In this document: positions 44,301 through 52,454 of the stretch, piece by piece
Position numbering within the stretch: the first letter of the stretch is position 1
Layout of the letters: every line of letters begins with the position of its first letter
Assembly: GCA_034003245.1 (NCBI GenBank)
Contig: JAVEYY010000023.1
Span: forward strand, 1-64,000
Length of the DNA stretch: 64,000 nucleotides
Origin: Perlabentimonas sp034003245
GTDB taxonomy: Bacteria > Bacteroidota > Bacteroidia > Bacteroidales > Tenuifilaceae
Reading direction: 5' to 3'
Translations under genes and position numbers: made by a program
Notes under the pieces: generated by a model
Told to the model about the DNA's origin: nothing
Database searches by the model: none
What the model saw: the letters and a program-made list of their open reading frames with translations, nothing else

Positions 44301-47300
44301 AACTATACTTGGGATAACAGCGTGATCGACGGCCTAGCCTTTACTCCAACTGAGACTACAACCTACACGGTAACGGGAACCATCACGGCCACTGGCTGCC
44401 AGAGCACCGACCAGGTGACAGTAACGGTTAACCCGTTGCCCACGGTTACAGCCCCAGCAGACTTTGCTATTTGCGCCGGAGAGGAGGTGACGCTAACCGC
44501 AACAGGAACTGCCGACACATACACTTGGGATAATGACGTGACCAATGGCGTAGCCTTTGCCCCAGCCGCCACTCAAATCTATACGGTAACTGGAACTATT
44601 ACGGCCACGGGCTGTCAGAGTACCGATCAGGTGACGGTAACAGTTAACCCACTACCTATAGTTACAGCACCCGCCGATTTTGCAATTTGCGCTGGTGAGG
44701 AGGTAACACTGATCGCCACGGGCGATGCCGACAGCTATACTTGGGATAACAGCGTGATCGACGGCCTAGCCTTTACTCCAACTGAGACCACAACCTACAC
44801 GGTAACGGGAACCATCACGGCCACCGGCTGCCAGAGCACCGACCAGGTGACAGTAACGGTTAACCCGCTTCCCACGGTTACAGCACCCGCCGATTTTGCA
44901 ATTTGCGCAGGTGAGGAGGTAACGCTAACCGGTGAGGGTACTGCCGATACCTATACATGGAATAACGGCGTAAGTGATGGTGTGGCTTTTATTCCAGTCG
45001 AAACAAAAACTTATACAGTTACGGGTGTAATTGATGAAACTGGTTGTGAATCATCCGACGAAATCACAATTTATGTCGATCCTCAAACCATACCCGGAAC
45101 AGTAAGTGGAGGATCGGTGATTTGTTCTGGTGGTGTTAGCGAACTGTTAACCCTTGAGGATTATGTGGGTATTATTGTGCAGTGGGAAAAAGCAGTTGCC
45201 CCTTTCGATACATGGATACCTATATCTAACACTTCTTCTACATATACAAGCGGAATCCTTACCGAAACCACTCGCTTTAGGGCCGTTGTCAAGAGTGGTG
45301 TTTGTGATGAATTACCCTCTGAATTTACGGAGGTAGAGGTTATACAATCGATAGGTGGTGAAATAATTGGGGAGTCGCTTGTTTGCCACGGCACAACCAG
45401 TGGACTTATGACCCTGCAAGATTTTGAAGGTGCGATACTGCGTTGGCAGTATAACGATACTGGGGATATCCTGCAGTGGAATAATATTCCCGGAACAGAG
45501 GGTTTAACCTCATATGAGAGCAGTCTACTTACCAAACCAACAGCCTTTAGGGTTCGGGTAAAGAATGGTAGCTGTGCTACTGTGAACTCCGAGGTGTTTA
45601 ATGTTGATATTGAACCCCTTTCGGTTGGCGGTGAGGTTATAGGCGGCTCTGAAGTATGCGTGGGTCAAACTAGCGAAATCCTCACGCTTACAGGTAATCT
45701 TGGGGATGTACTCAGATGGGAATCATCAGTTGACAATGGCGATACTTGGGTGGTAATTGCGCATACAGGAACATCTTTTTCAAGTGCCGAGTTAAGTCAA
45801 ACCACTATGTTCCGCGCAGTTGTTAAGAACGGTGTTTGCAACGAGGTCGCTTCCGATCCTACCACTGTAATTGTTAATCCCTACCCTGTACCTGTAGTTA
45901 CAAATACATCCAGTTTGTCGGTTTGCGCAAGCGATCTGGTTTCGGTTGGACTTACTGTCGATATTGCCGATGCAATCTCGTATCAATGGTTGCTCAATGG
46001 TTTGCCAATTCAGGATGCTACGGCTCAAAATTTCACAGCAATTGAGCCTGGCATCTATTCGGTTGAGGTTGATGTCAAGGGCTGCTTGGGTACAAGCAAC
46101 GAGCTGGAGGTGGTAATTGTTGATAATCCTGAACCATTAATCCTTACCGATGATCTGCTGTTCTACTGCCAGGGCGAGAATATCAGCGTTGAGCTGTCGT
46201 CGAGCATTGCCGATGCCGATACCTATCAGTGGTTGCTAAATAACGATCCGATTCAGGGTGCAAATTCCAGCACTTATCTTGCCACACAGGCAGGCATATA
46301 TTCGCTTGGAATAGTTGTAAATGGGTGCATTGGATTAAGCGATGAGATAGAAGTCGTTGTTAATCCTCTTCCGGTTGTTAATGCTCCTGCCGATTTTGAG
46401 ATTTGTGCGGGTGAGAGTATAACCCTAGCCGCCTCTGGCAATGCTTCAGAGTTTACTTGGAGTAATGGCGTTGAAGATGGGGTGGCATTCACTCCAGTCG
46501 AGACCAAGACCTATACAGTTACCGGTGAAATATTTGAAACAGGATGCACATCTTCAGCAGATGTTAAAGTGACGGTTAAGCCATTACCACAGCCAATTAT
46601 CAACTCTCAATATAATCTCAATGTTTGTGCAGGCGATGAAATCGATATTACATTTAACGTTGATATTGAAGATGCGGATGCATATCAGTGGCTTCTCAAC
46701 GGGCAACCCATTGATGGTGCTACAGCAGATATTTTCGTGGCCACCCAAACAGGCGATTATTCCGTGGAGGTTACTGTAAACGGTTGTGTGGGCACAAGCA
46801 ATGTGTTATCCATTTCAATAATCGATAGACCCGATCCAGTTGTATCTGCGCTTTCGAATTTAACCATTTGTGAGGGTGAGGCGGTCAACGTTGATTTAAC
46901 GGTTAGTATTTCCAATGCTGATTCATACCAGTGGCTCCTAAATGGTCTTCCCGTAACTGGCGCTAATAGTAAGGACTATACTGCAACACTCGAAGGTTTA
47001 TATGCTGTCGAGGTTATTGTAAATGGCTGTTCAGCCATAAGTAATGAGTTGCTGATTGCAATAACTGAAAAACCTAATCCAGTAATCTCAACTCTCGACA
47101 GGACTACATTCTATGAGGGTGAGGTTGTAAGTGTGACACTCGACGTTGATATCGATAACGCCGATGCATATCAGTGGCTCCTTAACGGTGATGAAATTGC
47201 AGATGCAAATCAGCCCGAATATCAAGCAAATCAGGTGGGTACGTATTCAGTGTTGGTAACCGTTGACGGTTGTTCTGGGGTAAGCAACGAGATAGAGATT

Positions 47301-48776
47301 GTTCAAGTTGAGCAGCTGCTGCCTACAATCTCCACAAACGATCCTTTAACCTGGTGCGAGGGCGAGGCGATTGTTGTTAACTTTGAGGTAAGCGTTGCCA
47401 ATGCCGATTCCTATCAATGGTATAGAAATGATGCTGCAATTGAAAATGCCCAAGCTGCATCATATATTGCCAATCTAAATGGTGAGTATAAGGTTGAGGT
47501 TACGCTCGGTGAGGAGACTGCTTTCAGCAATATGTTAGTAGTGTCTGTAACTCCTAAGCCAACACCTGTGATCAGTACTACCGATCCCTTATCTTGGTGT
47601 ACAGGAACATCAATTAGCGTAGATATTGTTGCAGCTGTCACTGATGCTACAGCGTACCAGTGGATGCTTAATGATGTTGATATTGATGGAGCAACTTCAG
47701 CTAACTATACAGCAGAGAGCCCAGGTGAGTATTCGGTTCGAGTTGTGGTAAATGGATGCGAAGGAGAGAGCAATTCAATTGTTATTGTTGAGGATGATGA
47801 ACTCCACCCAATTATATCAGCCTTAAGTGCAACCGAACTCTGCGAGGGCGATGAGATAAATGTTACCCTAACAGTCGATATTTCCTCTGCCGACTCTTAT
47901 CAGTGGAAACTTAATGGCAACGATATCGAAAATGCAACACAATCGACATACGTGGCAACGCAGGCTGGCGCTTACTCTGTCGAACTGATTGCTGGTGCAT
48001 GTTCTGGTATAAGCAATGTAGTTGTTATTGAGGTTAACCCATTACCCCAACCTGTATTATCAACTGATGACAAGTTTGTTTGGGGCGATGACGAGACTAT
48101 TGCTGTAACCTTTACAGTTGATATAGACGATGCTGATGCTTACCAGTGGCTTCTCGATGGTTCTCCAATTGCAAATGCGGTGTCCAATAGCTTTGTGGCC
48201 AATCAGCCGGGTGAGTACAGTGTTATTGTTACAGTTGCCAATTGCGAGGGCGAAAGTAATAAGCTCAAAGTAGAAGTTTCGTCAACTCCTCATTTCACTG
48301 TTACATTCTCTGTACAGAATACTAGCGGTGCTCCAGTTGAGGGAGCTGAAATTACCGTTACTGGCTATAACCCTATAGTATCAAGTGCTTCAGGGGTGGC
48401 TACAATTCAGTTACCCGATGGTTCGTACAGCATAGTTGTAAAGAAAACAGACTTTAACGATTACTCTTCCGACTTAACGGTAGATGGCCAAGACAAAGCA
48501 GTAAGCATAAGTTTAATTGCTGTTAGCGCACCAGTAGATGAGTTAACGCAAATAAGTCTGTACCCCAACCCATTCAATCACGAGATTAGGATTTCGAACC
48601 CACAAATTGTAAGCCGAGCAGTAATAACCAATATGGCTGGACAAAAGGTGATGGAGGTTCAACTCGACGGGCAGGATAGAATCTATACTCAGGTGCTGCC
48701 TTCGGGTGTGTATCTGCTGCGCCTTATCTCAACCGATGGCCGAAGCGCCATATTCCGAATGGTAAAGGAGAAGTAG
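38343..48776 (+). CDS. Giant T9SS-secreted adhesin with SprB-type and Ig-like repeats
   Basis: 3,477 residues. Signal peptide (cleavage after LFAQ, residue ~20). Residues ~20-455: beta-propeller repeats of the SBBP type (GDNTEV, LVKTNLDGEVQWVR, VYISGGF). ~463-1115: SprB-like repeats (CNGGSNGRI, CYGESNGELSI). ~1205-1568: five ~90-residue repeats (CEGIPVSATL, GGNGVDELE). ~1568-1740 and ~2249-2509: five copies of a GGSVSG...LRWESS repeat. ~1741-2245: seven copies of a 72-residue repeat (NPLPTVTAPADF). ~2510-3315: nine Ig-like repeats (DADAYQWLLNG), with an eighth 72-residue copy near 2676. ~3316-3395: carboxypeptidase-regulatory-like domain. ~3400-3477: T9SS type A sorting domain (ISLYPNPFNHEI...GVYLLRL). 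Cell-surface adhesin or gliding-associated protein; the ligand is unknown. Confidence 0.92.
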   Translation: MRRILLLFVGLLFFVNLFAQNWDWALHIESTGDNTEVVDVVRDGNYLYTYGIFRGTLTLGGIDYASVGNNDLYLVKTNLDGEVQWVRIAGSSGNELASHVRVDESHNVYISGGFQNNCDFDGQNIISSDGFDGFIAKYDSGGTIQWARNIAWGTGNDRITGMAVDNDGTVFVTGLFINDVVIGDVSTNDTYNAGTDPRRMFVASFNTDASYNWSVEFANTGSQTIFRALTLAEDNSIYVGGANNGTITIGGNGYTTRGSGDIILVKLSSSGVPQWVRTAGGGGTSDDQLNSIVDFDNNVYIIGYVQNTGNIDQNGVDPPLSYSASSVDIITARYNSEGSLIWHTVIGGAGADSGYGIQIHENIMVCSGYFSSNVTFNDDIIASGGGFDAGFFVFDLDGNPITASSVSGTLEDRGQAVIYDGVGNTYIGGFFKSSNLSIGSLDLLSNAYSPLKDGFLAKYQNPFSATFTTKKNVSCSGGSDGELTVTTYFGTEPYTYSWTKDGSAYGSDTHTLTNLSAGVYEVTVTDANTKEASTTYTITQPTAITAGTPDITNVTCFGGDDGAIDIHPSGGTGTLTYFWTTDDGFGLETTTQDQTGLIAGTYCVCITDANGCEFTDSYTLTDPDEIVITGSVTDITNPGSNGAITISDVSGGTGTYPDDFSFSWVGPNSFTSSDEDIIGLSDAGEYSVTVTDGVGCSQDKTYSVVDEQQFSIWISSKTNVLCNGNSTGSATVSYFKPTGFPDNPIAYSWTLSGGGDVLSSDATVAGLLAGTYKVVVNYDDDNDPLTDNDHIIDNIQITQPTAITGGVTPTAVSCYNGSNGVATLSVSGGVLPYSYVWKDGSDIQIATSKDITGRIAGNYTVYVKDANLCEASFPTTITQPDDIVITIAETPVTCYGESNGELSITDITGGNGGYTQVWSNTLTSSTITNLKAGNYSVTVTDSKRCKKSKATSVSQPNQITATFTVTEPSCNGGSNGRIDIIGVAGGSESGYEFSINSGSYQSNNYFISLTANSYIISIRDDAGCSRSFNVNVGEPSALSVSHLENKPTCPESTNGSISLTVSGGTGAKTYFWTGPSITEPAQKDQSGLGIGDYSVRVTDENSCYLDYPITLESTNTSPNVYDVTGGGEYCSGSDGVAVGLDGSQSGVNYQLRLNSGDTGSPIPGTGSAISFGNQTGVGTYTVVATNATTGCTIGMNGSAMVSIEATPVAGSLTKDPNVENVCEGITVSASLTAGSGGNGVDELQYRTYDGSGWSDWQAYTSGTDIQAPGVKQVQIHTRRLADYCSPSAFTTVSWVVEETPSEGVYGKTPNQDAVCEGIPVSATLSASSGGNGVDKEEFRTFDGTSWSSWANYTSGNLISTSGNTRVEIRSQRLADYCSPSGYVTVIWDVESTPNSGNLTKTPDAINICEGTPVSATLSAGSGGNGVDELESRTDGGAWASYNSGGSIPTTGVSTVEIRTRRTASYCSSADYNTVSWTVEATPVPGTLAKSPDATHICEGIPVSATLTAGTGGNGVDELEFRTNGGAWASYTSGSLISTTGLNSIDIRTRRTADYCSDGVYNTVTWGVDPPTVGGSVSGEKTVCYGSTSGVLTLSGHTGIVLRWESSANTTSWNPINHSAETYTSGNLTQTTHFRAVVKSGVCDEQASDFVTIYVDPATVGGSVSGGAPVCEGELSPELSLSGHVGLIVRWESSVDGSIWSPIVHTTSSYTPGILSSTTQYRAVVQSGVCEEQNSLSTTITVNPLPTVTAPADFAVCAGDPVTLSGTGNANTYTWDNGVTNGEAFTPTETKVYTVTGIITATGCQSTDQVTVTVNPLPTVTAPADFAVCAGESVTLSGTGNANTYTWDNSVTNGEAFTPTETITYTVTGTITATGCQSTDQVTVTVNPLPTVTAPADFAVCAGDPVTLSGTGNANTYTWDNGVTNGLTFTSTVTKVYTVTGIITATGCQSTDQVTVTVNPLPTVTAPADFAICAGEEVTLIATGDADNYTWDNSVIDGLAFTPTETTTYTVTGTITATGCQSTDQVTVTVNPLPTVTAPADFAICAGEEVTLTATGTADTYTWDNDVTNGVAFAPAATQIYTVTGTITATGCQSTDQVTVTVNPLPIVTAPADFAICAGEEVTLIATGDADSYTWDNSVIDGLAFTPTETTTYTVTGTITATGCQSTDQVTVTVNPLPTVTAPADFAICAGEEVTLTGEGTADTYTWNNGVSDGVAFIPVETKTYTVTGVIDETGCESSDEITIYVDPQTIPGTVSGGSVICSGGVSELLTLEDYVGIIVQWEKAVAPFDTWIPISNTSSTYTSGILTETTRFRAVVKSGVCDELPSEFTEVEVIQSIGGEIIGESLVCHGTTSGLMTLQDFEGAILRWQYNDTGDILQWNNIPGTEGLTSYESSLLTKPTAFRVRVKNGSCATVNSEVFNVDIEPLSVGGEVIGGSEVCVGQTSEILTLTGNLGDVLRWESSVDNGDTWVVIAHTGTSFSSAELSQTTMFRAVVKNGVCNEVASDPTTVIVNPYPVPVVTNTSSLSVCASDLVSVGLTVDIADAISYQWLLNGLPIQDATAQNFTAIEPGIYSVEVDVKGCLGTSNELEVVIVDNPEPLILTDDLLFYCQGENISVELSSSIADADTYQWLLNNDPIQGANSSTYLATQAGIYSLGIVVNGCIGLSDEIEVVVNPLPVVNAPADFEICAGESITLAASGNASEFTWSNGVEDGVAFTPVETKTYTVTGEIFETGCTSSADVKVTVKPLPQPIINSQYNLNVCAGDEIDITFNVDIEDADAYQWLLNGQPIDGATADIFVATQTGDYSVEVTVNGCVGTSNVLSISIIDRPDPVVSALSNLTICEGEAVNVDLTVSISNADSYQWLLNGLPVTGANSKDYTATLEGLYAVEVIVNGCSAISNELLIAITEKPNPVISTLDRTTFYEGEVVSVTLDVDIDNADAYQWLLNGDEIADANQPEYQANQVGTYSVLVTVDGCSGVSNEIEIVQVEQLLPTISTNDPLTWCEGEAIVVNFEVSVANADSYQWYRNDAAIENAQAASYIANLNGEYKVEVTLGEETAFSNMLVVSVTPKPTPVISTTDPLSWCTGTSISVDIVAAVTDATAYQWMLNDVDIDGATSANYTAESPGEYSVRVVVNGCEGESNSIVIVEDDELHPIISALSATELCEGDEINVTLTVDISSADSYQWKLNGNDIENATQSTYVATQAGAYSVELIAGACSGISNVVVIEVNPLPQPVLSTDDKFVWGDDETIAVTFTVDIDDADAYQWLLDGSPIANAVSNSFVANQPGEYSVIVTVANCEGESNKLKVEVSSTPHFTVTFSVQNTSGAPVEGAEITVTGYNPIVSSASGVATIQLPDGSYSIVVKKTDFNDYSSDLTVDGQDKAVSISLIAVSAPVDELTQISLYPNPFNHEIRISNPQIVSRAVITNMAGQKVMEVQLDGQDRIYTQVLPSGVYLLRLISTDGRSAIFRMVKEK
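43566..45077 (+). repeat. Seven tandem 216-bp repeats inside the adhesin gene
   Basis: Units start at 43566, 43782, 43998, 44214, 44430, 44646 and 44862, each beginning AACCC in the Asn-Pro-Leu-Pro codons. Units 1 and 3 are nearly the same DNA, as are units 4 and 6, both pairs 432 bases apart, which points to duplication in two-unit blocks and recent homogenisation. Confidence 0.9.
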
Positions 48777-48797
48777 TAAATTTTCTTATTCAACAGG

Positions 48798-48816
48798 AGC
48801 CCCGTTTTCCGGGGCT
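48798..48816 (+). terminator. Terminator-like hairpin after the adhesin gene
   Basis: AGCCCCG (48798-48804), loop TTTTC, CGGGGCT (48810-48816), 22 bases past the stop. The T run after the stem is weak. Confidence 0.6.
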
Positions 48817-48850
48817 TCTGCATTTATTGGTCAATAGATTGGCCGTTCTC

Positions 48851-48881
48851 TTTGGCGTTTGAAACTATTGCTCTATTTTTA
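48851..48881 (+). promoter_or_regulatory. purD promoter
   Basis: TTTG (48851-48854), an exact 19-base spacer and TATTTTTA (48874-48881), one base off the -7 consensus. An upstream in-frame start at 48852 lies inside it, which supports the ATG at 48906. Confidence 0.6.
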
Positions 48882-48905
48882 CCGCTACAAATCACCCCTC
48901 ATACT

Positions 48906-50189
48906 ATGAATGTACTACTGTTAGGCTCGGGAGGCAGAGAGAGCGCTTTTGCTTGGAAGTTAAGCCAAAGTCCTATTCTTTCAAATCTTTTTATTGCACC
49001 TGGAAACCCAGGAACTATTCAGTTTGGGACAAATATTGCCATTAATCCAACCGATTTTCATGGTGTAAAAGATATAGTTTTATCTAACGATATAAAGTTA
49101 GTTGTGGTTGGCCCTGAGGATCCATTAGTAAAGGGAATTCACGATTTCTTTTTGCATGATGTTGAACTTAAAAATATTCCCGTAATTGGGCCCACTAGAG
49201 CCGGTGCAATGCTCGAGGGCAGCAAGGATTTTTCCAAGGGATTTATGACTCGTCATGGTATCCCAACGGCAAGCTATAGGAGTTTCAACGTAAATCAGAA
49301 GGACGATGCCGTTAAGTTTCTTCAATCACTAAAATCGCCATATGTACTCAAGGCCGATGGCCTTGCTGCTGGTAAGGGTGTTGTTATCTGCAACGAACTA
49401 CACGAAGCCGAGCAAAGCCTAAACCAGTTTTTCGAAGGAGAGTTTGGTGATGCCGGAAAAACGGTGGTTATTGAGGAATTTTTAAGTGGCATTGAACTTT
49501 CGGTATTTGTGCTCACCGACGGAAAAAGCTATGTTCTTCTTCCCGAAGCCAAGGATTACAAGCGAATTGGCGAAGGCGATGCAGGCCCAAATACAGGTGG
49601 CATGGGTGCAGTTTCACCCGTTCCCTTTGCCAATAACGAGTTTATGGCAAGGGTTGAGGAGGATATTGTTAAGCCAACTATTGAGGGGCTCCAAATAGAG
49701 GGAATTCCCTATGTGGGCTTTATTTTTGTGGGCTTAATGAATGTTGATGGCAATCCTTATGTAATTGAGTATAATGCACGGATGGGTGATCCCGAAACCC
49801 AAGTAGTTCTCCCTCGTCTTAAAACGGACTTTCTGGAGCTTTTGTTGAAGGCCTCAACTGGAAATCTGGCTGATACCGAGGTGGAGTTTTACCCCGACAC
49901 AACTACCGCCGTTATTATGGTTTCGGGTGGATACCCCGGGGTGTACCAGAAGGGGAAAGTTGTATCGGGATTGAGGATAATTCCTAATGGTCTGGTTTTT
50001 CATGCCGGGACAAGTTTAAACAGCAATAACGACCTGGTAACAGCCGGCGGACGTGTATTTGCCTGTGTGGGAACAGCATCTAGCATTACCTCTGCGTTGG
50101 ATATTTCTTACAACTTAGCAAAATCAATCGACTTTGAGGGCAAGTATTACAGAAATGATATCGGAAAGGATTTGATTAAATCTATCTAG
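48906..50189 (+). CDS. purD: Phosphoribosylamine-glycine ligase (GAR synthetase)
   Basis: 427 residues from ATG 48906 (MNVLLLGSGGRESAFAWKL), matching the usual family start and length. It joins glycine to 5-phosphoribosylamine with ATP, the second step of purine synthesis. Seen: the N-domain loop GSGGRE, the ATP-grasp part YVLKADGLAAGKGVVIC, the acidic metal residues in EYNARMGDPETQVVLPRL and the signature GPNTGGMGAVSP. A DUF6427 membrane protein gene follows after 13 bases and may share the transcript. Confidence 0.96.
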   Translation: MNVLLLGSGGRESAFAWKLSQSPILSNLFIAPGNPGTIQFGTNIAINPTDFHGVKDIVLSNDIKLVVVGPEDPLVKGIHDFFLHDVELKNIPVIGPTRAGAMLEGSKDFSKGFMTRHGIPTASYRSFNVNQKDDAVKFLQSLKSPYVLKADGLAAGKGVVICNELHEAEQSLNQFFEGEFGDAGKTVVIEEFLSGIELSVFVLTDGKSYVLLPEAKDYKRIGEGDAGPNTGGMGAVSPVPFANNEFMARVEEDIVKPTIEGLQIEGIPYVGFIFVGLMNVDGNPYVIEYNARMGDPETQVVLPRLKTDFLELLLKASTGNLADTEVEFYPDTTTAVIMVSGGYPGVYQKGKVVSGLRIIPNGLVFHAGTSLNSNNDLVTAGGRVFACVGTASSITSALDISYNLAKSIDFEGKYYRNDIGKDLIKSI

Positions 50190-50202
50190 TCAGCGGTAAC
50201 CT

Positions 50203-51195
50203 ATGCTACTAAAATTCTTCAAAAGACCACTTCCTCGAGTTCTGGTTGTAAATATGCTAATTGGTTTGCTACTATGGCTAAAAGGCATTGTAATTACCAG
50301 TACCGCCCTAGTGGATTATGGTGCATACCCAATGCCCCTTTTTAGGTTAATCACTTTCCTAGTAGGTGATAATTTTCTTGTTTCTAAACTAGTCACTTTA
50401 TTGCTGGTTGCAATAATTGGGCTGTATCTTATTCAGGTAAATACCCGTCATATGCTACTCAGGCAACGCACGTATTTGCCCGCCTTGTTCTACATTCTTC
50501 TCGCTTCAGCCTCTTTGCCTTTACAAACAATAAATCCAGCAGTATTTGCTGCACTCTTGATGGTTGGGGCAATCGACAACTTGTTTTTGGCCAACAGCAG
50601 CAATCATCATTTAGATAATCTTTTTAAAGCAGGATTTCTTGTCTCCCTTGCCACCCTGTTCTACCTGCCTTCGGCTATTATGCTGATTGTGCTGTTTTTC
50701 TCAATTGTAATCCTCAATCTCAATGGTATTAGACCCTGGCTATCGACAATATTTGGATTTGTTACACCCTGGTTTTTTGTAGTTTTTTATTGCTATTTCT
50801 TTTACGATGACATAGATGGCGTTTTGCGGGATGTGTTATTGGCGGTAAACGCCTTAAAGGTGTCCTTCTTTTTTAGTGGCATAGTTTATCGTGTGTTTTA
50901 CGGGTTTTTGGCAATTCTGCTACTTGTGGGTGGTCTCTATCTTTTGATATCACTACCCACCCAAAAAATATTAATACGCAAGCACAACACCATACTAGTT
51001 TGGATAATGGTTTGGTTCGGGTTGGTTGCCGTGTTTCCCCTTTTTCGATCATCAGAGATTCAGTATCTGATCGCAATACCCATCTCATTCCTGTTTTCTA
51101 ACTTTTTTTCAATGGTTAAAAGTAGGTTCTGGGGGGAAGCACTTTTCTTAACTTTACTTGTACTGGTGGTTGTTGCACAGGTATTTGTGCCATAA
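50203..51195 (+). CDS. DUF6427-type integral membrane protein
   Basis: 330 residues, about nine or ten hydrophobic segments and little else, with the N-terminal pattern PRVLVVNMLIGLLLWLKG and a conserved LQTINPAVFAALLMVGAIDN loop. Bacteroidota carry such a protein, usually listed as DUF6427, with no assigned function. It directly follows purD and ends at a bidirectional terminator facing queA. Confidence 0.75.
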   Translation: MLLKFFKRPLPRVLVVNMLIGLLLWLKGIVITSTALVDYGAYPMPLFRLITFLVGDNFLVSKLVTLLLVAIIGLYLIQVNTRHMLLRQRTYLPALFYILLASASLPLQTINPAVFAALLMVGAIDNLFLANSSNHHLDNLFKAGFLVSLATLFYLPSAIMLIVLFFSIVILNLNGIRPWLSTIFGFVTPWFFVVFYCYFFYDDIDGVLRDVLLAVNALKVSFFFSGIVYRVFYGFLAILLLVGGLYLLISLPTQKILIRKHNTILVWIMVWFGLVAVFPLFRSSEIQYLIAIPISFLFSNFFSMVKSRFWGEALFLTLLVLVVVAQVFVP

Positions 51196-51225
51196 AAAAA
51201 ACCTGCGATGTCGCAGGTTTTTCTA
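51194..51225. terminator. Bidirectional rho-independent terminator
   Basis: A-run plus ACCTGCG (51201-51207), loop ATGT, CGCAGGT (51212-51218) plus T-run. The stem is flanked by A's on the left and T's on the right, so it works for both the plus-strand gene ending at 51195 and queA ending at 51239. Confidence 0.88.
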
Positions 51226-51238
51226 TTTTCGAGGTAGT

Positions 51239-52288
51239 CTATATTATCAACATGGCATCGCCATAGGTGCCAAACCTATACTTCTCTGATATGGCTAGCT
51301 TGTAAGCATCAAAAAGGAAATCGTAACCGGCAAACGCCGACACCATCATTAGTAGCGTAGATAGCGGCAAGTGGAAGTTGGTTACCATTGCGTCTGGTAC
51401 GCTAAAGTCGTAAGGGGGGAAGATGAACTTATTGGTCCACCCCGAAAAGGGCTTAAGATACCCATCGGTCGAAACGGAACTCTCCAGAGTTCTAAGAACA
51501 GTGGTTCCAACAGCACATACCCTGCGGCGGTTCTCCTTTGCTGCATTCACAATTTTAACGGCATCGTCGGGGATATTTATCTGCTCCGAGTCCATCTTGT
51601 GCTTGGTTAAATCCTCAACATCTACGCTGCGGAAGTTACCAAGACCCACATGAAGGGTTATCTCTGCAAAATCGATACCTCTGATCTCCAGCCTTTTTAG
51701 TAGCTCACGGCTAAAGTGTAGCCCAGCAGTAGGAGCAGCCACAGCACCTTCGTGCTTGGCAAAAATTGTTTGGTAGCGCTCTTTGTCCTCGGGAGTTACC
51801 TCACGCCTAATAAATTTGGGTAGAGGTGTTTCCCCCAGGCGATACAGTGTGCTCTTAAAATCATCGTATGAGCCATCGAAAAGGAAACGAAGCGTTCGGC
51901 CACGACTGGTGGTGTTGTCAATAACTTCGGCAACAAGCACATCATCATCACCGAAATACAGCTTATTGCCGATTCGGATTTTACGTGCAGGATCTACAAG
52001 AACATCCCAGAGACGCTGCTCCTTATTGAGTTCTCTAAGCAAAAAAACCTCAATCTCTGCTCCTGTCTTCTCCTTGTTTCCGTACAATCGAGCGGGAAAC
52101 ACCTTGGTATTGTTAAAAACCATCACGTCGCCATCGTCAAAGTAGTTAATGATATCCTTAAATACTTTGTGCTCAATTTTTTTGGTTTTCCGATCCAAAA
52201 CCATTAGGCGTGATTCATCGCGATTCTCGGAAGGAAATTTTGCTATAAGATCTGGTGGTAGGCTAAACCTATACTGGGATAACTTCAT
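51239..52288 (-). CDS. queA: S-adenosylmethionine:tRNA ribosyltransferase-isomerase
   Basis: 349 residues, normal length. QueA transfers and isomerises the ribosyl part of SAM onto preQ1 in tRNA to form epoxyqueuosine. Seen: MKLSQYRFSLPPDLIAKFPS start, VMVFNNTKVFPARLYG, GAVAAPTAGLHFS, EITLHVGLGNFRSVDVED and the C-terminal NFHLPLSTLLMMVSAFAG, all conserved. It follows truB in the same direction with a 166-base gap and a good -7 element, so it may also have its own promoter. Confidence 0.96.
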   Translation of the reverse strand: MKLSQYRFSLPPDLIAKFPSENRDESRLMVLDRKTKKIEHKVFKDIINYFDDGDVMVFNNTKVFPARLYGNKEKTGAEIEVFLLRELNKEQRLWDVLVDPARKIRIGNKLYFGDDDVLVAEVIDNTTSRGRTLRFLFDGSYDDFKSTLYRLGETPLPKFIRREVTPEDKERYQTIFAKHEGAVAAPTAGLHFSRELLKRLEIRGIDFAEITLHVGLGNFRSVDVEDLTKHKMDSEQINIPDDAVKIVNAAKENRRRVCAVGTTVLRTLESSVSTDGYLKPFSGWTNKFIFPPYDFSVPDAMVTNFHLPLSTLLMMVSAFAGYDFLFDAYKLAISEKYRFGTYGDAMLII

Positions 52289-52314
52289 TGAAAAAAAATT
52301 TATATTGGAATTTG

Positions 52315-52322
52315 CAAAGGTA
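52315..52322 (-). promoter_or_regulatory. -7 promoter element of queA
   Basis: TACCTTTG on the minus strand, a perfect -7 match, 26 bases before the ATG. No TTG at the usual -33 distance. Confidence 0.4.
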
Positions 52323-52454
52323 ACTACGATTTATACGTTTTGGTTCATGTAACCAAATATTTTTTTTTGGAAATTACGTTGATTACTAGGAATATCTAGG
52401 AAAAACGGGCTGTAACGGGCACTGTGCACCTTATACGGGCGAAAATGCACTTGG

